From NCBI GenBank assembly GCA_027972325.1, contig JAPMOS010000364.1, positions 1 through 23,840 of the forward strand: a DNA stretch of 23,840 nt, read 5' to 3'. The notes beneath the pieces were generated by a model that saw nothing but the letters and a program-made list of their open reading frames with translations, searched no databases and had not been told where the DNA came from. The stretch is from Paratrimastix pyriformis (lineage: Eukaryota > Preaxostyla > Paratrimastigidae). The translations under genes were made by a program, and so were the position numbers. Shown piece by piece: positions 17,837 through 23,840 of this stretch; position 1 is the stretch's first letter; every line of letters starts with the position of its first letter.

Positions 17837-19820
17837 ATGCCCAAGGAAAGCACTCAGGAACTTCGTGAGACGCGCAGCGGCCGCCGTTACCCGACTCCTC
17901 GTCACTCGCGGGATGACTCCTCGGAGGAGGAACCGCGAGGCCATTCGAGGAAACGTGCGCGCGCTGAACCCAAGTCATCCGCCGCCGATGCAGCGCCGGC
18001 CTCGCCTCTTCGCCTGGACACTGTCACCGAAGATGAAGCTGAGCAAGAGGAGACCCAACGCGCCAGCCAGGAACACGAGGCGACCGAACAGGAACAAGAG
18101 GAGATCCAACATGCCAGCCAAGATGCCGATCAACATCACCCAGTCGTCTTCATTCCATCAGCCGAGCATTCTTCCAGCAGCGAACATGCGCGGGCGAGCG
18201 TGCTACCCGAGCCGCCCACCGCCGAGCCCGAGGCCCCTGAGCCTGAGCAGACCACCGTGCCAGAGCAGACCACCGAGCCCGTGCCTGAGCAGACCACCAT
18301 CGAACCTTTGGAGACCACCACAACTGAACCCGAGGTGACTACCTCCGACCCTGTGCAGGCCACCACCACCGAACCCGCAGAACCCTCAGAACCCGAACCG
18401 GCGCAGTCCGAACTACAGCAAACCGGCACAGAACCGGAAGCCGCCGAGCATTCCGTCCCTGGTGAACCCGAGCAGCTCGCCGAACCCGAGCAGCCCGCCG
18501 AACCTGAGCTGACCCCCGAACCCGAGCAGACCGCAGCCCCTCCTCCGACGCCCTCAAAGCAGCCCCCAACGCCGGACCGCCCCTCCGTCGTCGTCGCTTG
18601 CCCCTCCTCCGAAACCGAGGGCGGGTTCGCCTCCCAAGAAACTGCCCGACTCCATCCCGCCCAAGACGCCAGCACAGGCCCCCGGCTATCAAGAGGTCCG
18701 CTCCCGTTCCCCGACATCGATCCTGGCAACCCAGCGTTCACCGCCGCCGCCGGCTGCTGGTTCAATCGTTGCTCTCAAGACGCCTCCGCCTCCGGCATCC
18801 GTGCCTTCCAGAACCCCACGTGCAGCCCCTGTCGCGTCCTCCGCCTCACGTGCAGCCCCGGTCACCGCCACGAGCACTACTGCCACGCCTCCAGCAGTGG
18901 CTCCGGGTCGGGCTTCCGTGCCTCCCAGAACCCCACGTGCAGCCCCGGTCACCGCCACGAGCACGACTGCCACGCCTCCAGCAGTGGCTCCGGGTCGGGC
19001 TTCCGTGCCTCCCAGAACGCCCCGCACCGCCACGAGTTCCACGTCATCAGTCCCTCCCACAACTTCGGAGTCCTCATCAGCCTCTGTCGTCGTCGAACAC
19101 CGCCCCCGCCCCTCAATCGGTCTGTTTTTCTGTTTTACCTCTTGTGGGTTCCTTAAAACCTCTCCTCCAGGATCTACCTCGTCTGGCAATCGGAGACAAA
19201 GGAAGTGTTGAAACTCACTCGACAGGCATTTTACGAACGGATCTTTCCCAAGCTGCTTGCAAGTTGGTTCCCGAGCACAAACCATCTGAATCGCGGTCTC
19301 ATCGTCCCTGTTCATTTTTTCGAGACCATGGCTGAGTACCGACTCTCCGGTGCCATCTGTGTTGAGATGCACAAGGTACTTAACCGGTTGGGACTCACCT
19401 TCGGAAAAATCCTGTTTTCGATGACCTGCGGTCAAAGTGCTGATATCGAGAAGACCTACCAGTTCCTGACTTCAAGAGCCTTGATGATTCTTGTGTGTCT
19501 GGATTCCGAGGCTGCATTCGGCGTCGACCGTGCCGTCGATGGCCACATGAGGCTGGATGAGCTTGCCCTCTGGGAACGCACTTTCCCCTTCTACGTCAAG
19601 GAGGTTTTTCATGACCGTTCCATGTTGGAACTCACTGACTACTACGGAGAACAGTTCCCCAAGGTATTCCAGGCTTGCGAACGTGAATACCTCGCTCTCC
19701 GAAGACGAACGGAAGACCTATGACTGGTCGATTCAGTGCCACAAGTTCCGCACCAACACCTGCTACCGCGAGATTCCGGCCCATTGGGACTGTCTCTTCA
19801 AGTTCACTGGGAACGCATAA
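17837..19820 (+). CDS. unrecognised two-exon gene, copy 1
   Basis: Exon 1 (17837-19119) opens MPKESTQELRETRSGRRYP, with a basic Ser/Arg region (SRKRARAEPK), a long acidic Glu/Gln stretch, then Glu/Pro/Thr repeats of the EPEQPAEPE kind and a low-complexity end. A 51-bp intron follows (19120-19170). Exon 2 gives a compact, folded-looking domain of about 200 residues: QAFYERIFPKLLASWFP, GLIVPVHF, LDELALWERTFPFY, DYYGEQFPKVFQACEREYL. One frame stays open through exon 1 to the splice site, though another frame gives a more natural Ala/Pro/Thr composition over about 18600-19060. Relative to copy 2 the last about 35 codons are displaced, with stops at 19723 or 19820. I recognise no family. The basic-acidic N-terminus suggests a nuclear protein. 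Confidence 0.6.
18820..19015 (+). repeat. 87-bp tandem duplication in exon 1 of copy 1
   Basis: The word tgcagccccggtc recurs at 18851 and 18938, and the following text (ccgccacgagcac...gtgcctcccagaa) is nearly identical: period 87 bp, 29 codons. A partial earlier copy begins near 18820. The length preserves whichever frame is used. Confidence 0.8.
19120..19170 (+). other. intron of gene copy 1 (51 bp)
   Basis: The donor is GTCTGT and the acceptor CCTCTCCTCCAG. Removing it joins the exon 1 frame to the conserved exon 2 frame in phase. Copy 2 has the same exon end (cctcaatcg), donor and acceptor at 20559-20612, with diverged middle, as expected of a real intron in a duplicated gene. Confidence 0.75.
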
Positions 19821-20160
19821 ACAACCCGAGACTTTTTGTCTCTATCTCTCCGCCACCTTCTTCCCGCTTTCCATGTGTCCCCTGTTTTTTTTTGAAAGAG
19901 TGGCTATTACCCCTGGAGCCTCGTCGCATCGAGAAGACCGTTGATCTATTGTTCGACCATAACTTTTATCTTGTGCGGAACCCGTCAGCGTGGGTCCGTT
20001 CACCGAGAAGAGCGTGTGCCAGCCGTAGTTCGTCCTACAAGGGGAACAAAACAGAGAGATGGCGTGAGAAATAGTGCTTTCCTTGTGTCTGATTTTGAAC
20101 TTCCTGGTTTTGAAAAGAGTGGCTGTTACCCCTGGAGTATCCCGCATGGAAACCGCCAAA
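19821..20160 (+). promoter_or_regulatory. intergenic and 5' region of gene copy 2, with repeated motif
   Basis: Two related segments, gaaagagtggctattacccctggag (about 19894-19918) and gaaaagagtggctgttacccctggag (about 20112-20137), are each preceded by a T-rich stretch. The second is 23 bp upstream of the copy 2 ATG. The first looks like the 5' flank of a third, lost copy. The motif is a candidate promoter element; nothing coding is recognised here. Confidence 0.5.
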
Positions 20161-21441
20161 ATGCAGAGGAAGCACGCAAGTCATGCCATGCTTAGCAGAC
20201 GGACTCGGTCTCTCATTCTCGTCGAGGACGTCCCCAGGTCCCTTCCTGAGCCCCTTCCTGGAGTCCCCTTCCTGAGCCCCTTCCCTTCCTGAGCCCCTTC
20301 CTGAGCCCCTTCCTGAGCCCCTTCCTGAGTCCCTTCCTGAGCCCTTCCTGAGCCCTTCCTGAGCCCCTTCCTGAGCCCTGAGCCCCTTCCTGAGCCCCTT
20401 CCTGAGCCCCTTCCTGAGCCCTTCCTGAGCCCCTTCCTGAGCCCCTTCCTGAGCCCCTTCCTGAGCCTTCCCTGAGCCCCTTCCTGAGCCCCCCTTCCCG
20501 GCATGATGCCACGACAAGCCCCCGGCTACGAAGTCCGCTGCTCCCCGCTCCTCAATCGGTCTGTTTACTGTTTTCCCTGATGTGTTGTGGGTTTCTCATG
20601 CCTCTCCTCCAGGACCTACGACTTCTTTCAACCGGAGGACAAGACCGAGGTGCACCTAAGCCGACAGGCTTTTTACGAACGGATCTTCCCCAAGCTGCTG
20701 GCAAGTTGGTTCCCGAACACGAATCATCTGAATCCCGGCCTCATCGTCCCCGTTCACTTTTTGAAGCCGTTGACTGAGTACCATTTCTCCGCTCCCATCT
20801 GTGTTGAGTTGCACAAGGTACTCACCCGGATGGTTCTCGCTTTCGGTGGCGTCCTTTTTCCTTGACCAGCGGACGCTGTTCTGATACGTCGCAGACCTAC
20901 AGGGGCCTGTCAGCAAGAGCCTTGCTCATTACCCTGCTCCTTGATTCCGAGGCTGCATTCGACATCGACCACCCCATCGAGGGCCCGATGAGGCTCGATG
21001 AGATCGTCCTCTGGGAACGCTCTTACCCCTTCTACCTCAGGGGGGTTCTTCGTGACCGTTCCCTGTTGGAGCGCACTGACTACTACGGAGAACAGTTCCC
21101 CAAGGTATTCCTGGCCTGCGAACGTGAATACCTCTCTCTCTCCGCGGACGAACGGAAGACCTATGACTGGTCGATTCAGTGCCACAAGTTCCGCACCAGC
21201 ACCTGCTCGCGCGAGCTTCCTACCCTTTGGGACTTCCTCTTAACTGGGCCCCTTCCTCTGCCCCTTCCTGTCCTTGTGGCTGAGCCCGAACCCGTGCCGG
21301 AATCCGTGCCCCTTCCCGAGGTGCCGGTAGCCGATGATGACGAAGATGAATGGTTTGCCGGCGATAAATTCGGATGACGACACTGGCAACAACGACTACA
21401 ACGCCAACCCCCAAGGCGAAGACGAAGACGAAGACGAGTAA
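20161..21441 (+). CDS. unrecognised two-exon gene, copy 2
   Basis: The ATG at 20161 shares its context with copy 1. Exon 1 begins MQRKHASHAMLSRRTRSLI and is then almost wholly an LPEP-type repeat (20235-20495), ending with a PGYEVRCSPLLNR-like segment that matches part of copy 1. After the intron 20559-20612, exon 2 has the same domain: QAFYERIFPKLLASWFPNT, GLIVPVHF, LDEIVLWERSYPFYLRG, DYYGEQFPKVFLACEREYL, and continues KTYDWSIQCHKFRTSTC into a Pro-rich and very acidic C-terminus (ending EDEDEDE at TAA 21439). A frame change lies in the middle of exon 2 relative to copy 1 and others in the repeat, so this copy is probably impaired or the repeat is misassembled. No function recognised. Confidence 0.55.
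20235..20495 (+). repeat. 12-bp minisatellite encoding Leu-Pro-Glu-Pro
   Basis: About twenty copies of cttcctgagccc run head to tail. Most are 12 bp, which would encode Leu-Pro-Glu-Pro repeatedly, but several are 11 bp (one C fewer) and a few are irregular, so the reading frame slips repeatedly. The Glu/Pro content echoes the longer, diverged Glu/Pro region in exon 1 of copy 1, suggesting replacement by slippage expansion. Confidence 0.95.
20559..20612 (+). other. intron of gene copy 2 (54 bp)
   Basis: Donor GTCTGT, acceptor CCTCTCCTCCAG, with a CTGAT word inside. It is the counterpart of the copy 1 intron and joins ...LLNR to TYDFFQPEDKTEVHLSRQ in phase. Confidence 0.75.
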
Positions 21442-22716
21442 TGAATCTGGTTCTCTTTTTGATCCGAAATTAGAGGCTCGACGTTTTCTCTCGAAAAAAG
21501 GAGGAGGAAGTGCGTCAGGGTGAAGCAAGGTGAAAGTGAAGCAAGGAGGATTTGGGAGGGTCTGTTCATGAAAACCCGCGGGCCCTCACTACAGACAGGC
21601 CGAGTGGGGAGGGTCTGTCCACGAAAACCCGGAGGCCAGAGCGTCGGGCTTTTTTCTATAGAAATCTCAATGTCTATAGCGTCCACAGAAACCCTGGAAC
21701 AGTCGGAAAAAAATAATGTGTGCGCAAAAGAACGGACCTTGCACGGTGTGTACGGGGTGGTGGGCCACTAAGGTGGGAGGGCCTCGGGCCCGGGTGGGTG
21801 GGGTGATGAAGATTGCGCATTCGAAAAAAAGTGTTCCGATCCAAATGTCAAGTGGACTAACAAGAAGCTGTGAGATGAACTCGTGGGTTGGTGTGGTGAG
21901 AGGGACTCCGGTGCCAAGTGGTGCCAATGAAATGAGGATAAACTAATGTCTGAAGTGACCGAAGTGAGTTGAGACCTGGGAATGCCTTGAATGTGAGTGT
22001 GAATAAAGGAGATGCGAATGAAATGACGATCTAGAGCAAGTGTGAGGTGGAAAGTGATAAGTGATTCCCATCCCTAAAAAAGCGATAAAGCGGCGATCTA
22101 TCCGAAAAGGGAGCAATGAAGTACATAAAAAAACACAACAGAAACAAAAGATTAGCCAGAAAAAGAAAGCGCCGCGACCAACAACGGCTGGAAAAATGAC
22201 GCGTTTAAAAAAGGCAGAGATACTGAAGCGCAGGTTGAAGCCGCCCCGGTCATTTTTGAATCTTGTTGGGGTCCCACGACCCCTGTGCAGCGGGCTTTTC
22301 GGCCATGTTGCCGTTTTGAAAAATTCTTTGTTTGATTGCGCTTCGTTTTCAGTTCCCAAAATAGGGTACCTAGCCAAACTTTTTCCTCATTCTTTTATTT
22401 GGATGCCCGTGCAGCGGCGCTTTTTCAAGGTTTGGATAGAACAGGGTGTTGGGCCGTTAGGTGCCCAAAGATTGACGGACTCAAACCGGGTACCTAGGGA
22501 CGATTTAAGGAGCTGGGCCGCGATCGGCCATCGACGGTTCTGGTTTGTGGAAATCAGTCCCAAAATGAGGCTCAGAAGTGCGGAAAAGGTGAAATCAGAG
22601 ATTTGGGATCATAAGACCGTCGCGCAAAGGGTTTTCATCAGTGCCAAAATCAACCATAAAGCTCAAACAGTGAGAAAACAGACCAAATGTGGCCATCTGC
22701 CCAAGGCAGGAGACGA
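21442..22716. other. no recognisable gene
   Basis: Mostly AT-richer DNA with runs of A and T. A direct repeat, gggagggtctgt-y-ca-y-gaaaacccg, occurs at 21554 and 21607 (53 bp apart). The word gggtacctag occurs near 22365 and 22488. An open frame at 22061-22780 (239 codons, Lys/Arg-rich start) ends inside the neighbouring LINE tail and crosses its (TCAG)n tract, so I do not call it a gene. Confidence 0.5.
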
Positions 22717-22742
22717 TCAGTCAGTCAGTCAGTCAGTCAGTC
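22717..22742 (-). repeat. (TCAG)n tail of the second LINE
   Basis: About 6.5 copies of a tetranucleotide mark the 3' terminus of the minus-strand LINE. Just inside it is a hairpin agcctc-gtag-gaggct (22755-22770), with a 6-bp stem and 4-nt loop. Confidence 0.75.
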
Positions 22743-23840
22743 TCGTGTTAATGCAGCCTCGTAGGAGGCTAACTAGATAATCGCAATCGAGAAGAGTTCA
22801 CAAAGGTTTTACTCCCATTTCCCATTTCCCAACCCGATTTCACAAAATATCACCTCATCCCCAGCCACTTCAGCGCTTGAGGCCCAGCGTCAGGCCCAGA
22901 TGTAGTCCCGCTTGGGCAGTGCCGCCATCCTGGCGAAAGCAAAGCAGGAAGAGAAGGAGACGGGAAGAGCAGCGACCTGAGACCCACCCTCCCTGCAGGT
23001 TTTGAGGACGAGCCCAGGCGAGCCTGACGCTGCCGTCGTCCACCCGCAAAGGAGAGGGGTTCAGTCCATTGTTATGTAGAGGGGGCCTCGTTGTGGTGGC
23101 CACTAGTCTGCTGGATGGGCACAGCAGGCAGCCGTCTCCGTCGCCGCGACGTAGCCTCCCGCCGGGCCCCGCTCGCTGGCCACTGGCGGTGGTCCTGCCC
23201 GACGCTCCCGGAGCAGTTGAAGCCGGAGCGCATGGGCCTGAGCCAGGAAGTCCCCCGCAATCCTGTTGACGGCCCCGATGGTCGGCCGTCCCCAGCCTGC
23301 CGCAGGCCTCCCGATCATGATCTGCCACTTGTCGGCGCCCAGGGCCTCCAGCCGGGCCCAGTCCGGGGCCCCTAAAGCGGCATGGAGGCGGTCCCAGGCC
23401 TCTTGCGCAACTCCTCATAGGCGGGGCACTGCTGGATGATGCTGGGCATCCTCGAGCGGTCCCGCGCTGCAGCACACGTAGGCTCCTCCGCGCTCCGCCT
23501 CAGGTCTGCCCTTCCAGGTTCGGAGGAACTCACCATCGAGGTACATCCCTGCGCGCAGTTGGGCCGCAATTCGGCGCCCAGCCGGGCTCATGTCGTCCAG
23601 GTAGGCCTCGCTGCGGCCATAGTCCTGCTTGACCTGCCGCAGGAGCGCCAGCCTCGGGTGTGAGTGGGCATCCTCCACCTTCGCGCGCCACTGGGCCTCG
23701 ACGTGCTCACGCACCTTCTTCCGGACCATGTCCTTCCAGGCGGCAATGCCAATGGACCGGATCGTCTCGTCTCCAGGCCGGGCCCTCTGCCCAGGCCATA
23801 GTCCCTCAGGACCGCCTCGGCGGCACCGGCCCAGCCCCCG
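22717..23840 (-). mobile_element. 3' end of a second LINE, running off the window
   Basis: The minus strand at 23729-23415 encodes EHVEAQWRAKVEDAHSHPRL, MSPAGRRIAAQLRAGMYLDG and then AYVCCSAGPLEDAQHH, the 'LR.G.y...L...C....E...H' pattern of LINE ORF2 C-termini. A CPAYEELRKR segment follows in another frame (about 23392-23430), completing the His/Cys motif. Further downstream (23375-23060) the text stays coding-like, then passes into an untranslated end, a hairpin and (TCAG)n. At least one frame change is present. The RT would lie beyond the right edge. Base composition (balanced, GC-rich) differs from the first LINE, so it is a different family. Confidence 0.7.

Noticed and set aside
20035-20517. 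Minus-strand open frames rich in Arg-Lys-Gly-Leu / Gly-Ser-Gly-Arg
   Set aside because: They are the antisense of the LPEP minisatellite within plus-strand gene copy 2.
22061-22780. 239-codon open frame with a Lys/Arg-rich start
   Set aside because: It runs through the (TCAG)n tail and into the opposite-strand LINE's 3' end, has no recognisable domain and a non-coding-like composition; likely chance.

Overview
The window looks like a gene-poor, repeat-rich stretch of a eukaryotic nuclear genome. Coding blocks are interrupted by short GT-AG introns (about 48-75 bp), and the intergenic DNA is dominated by retroelements and tandem repeats. Nothing fixes the species. Compact introns with CTAAC/CTAAT-like branch sites and GC-rich coding DNA would suit an early-diverging fungus, an alga or another protist.

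Layout. (1) 1-4200: no confident gene; a roughly 100-bp tandem repeat lies at 2319-2562, followed by G-rich, C-poor DNA that is probably the 5' part of a LINE. (2) 4208-9957, plus strand: a decayed LINE of the RNase H-bearing I/Tad/R1-like group with APE endonuclease, reverse transcriptase, RNase H, a CCHC-like zinc motif, an unassigned C-terminal region, and a hairpin-rich 3' end finishing in (CA)n. (3) 9958-11475, minus strand: a fossil Ty3-type (DDE) integrase whose coding directly abuts the LINE tail, so the LINE appears to have inserted into it. (4) 11544-16044, minus strand: a multi-exon gene with a ParB/Srx-like domain, a long Pro/Ala/Glu-rich linker and a circularly permuted DNA amino-methyltransferase (DAPW motif, then an FxGxG-type SAM motif). 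(5) 16114-17782: twelve near-identical 142-bp tandem repeats, each with a perfect 12-bp inverted repeat plus smaller palindromes. (6) 17837-21441, plus strand: two tandem copies of an unrecognised two-exon gene (Glu/Pro-rich exon 1, conserved folded-looking exon 2). (7) 21442-22716: no recognisable gene. (8) 22717-23840, minus strand: the 3' end of a second LINE, with a (TCAG)n tail, running off the window.

The most interesting part is regions 3-6. A ParB-domain/DNA-methyltransferase protein is encoded just upstream of an integrase domain on the same strand, next to a palindrome-rich iteron array that also separates it from a divergently transcribed gene pair. ParB plus methyltransferase is a familiar bacteriophage and plasmid pairing; finding it spliced, in a eukaryote, beside an integrase and palindromic iterons is unusual. 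A second genome-level oddity is the donor site of these introns, most often GTCTG or GTCCG rather than GTRAG.
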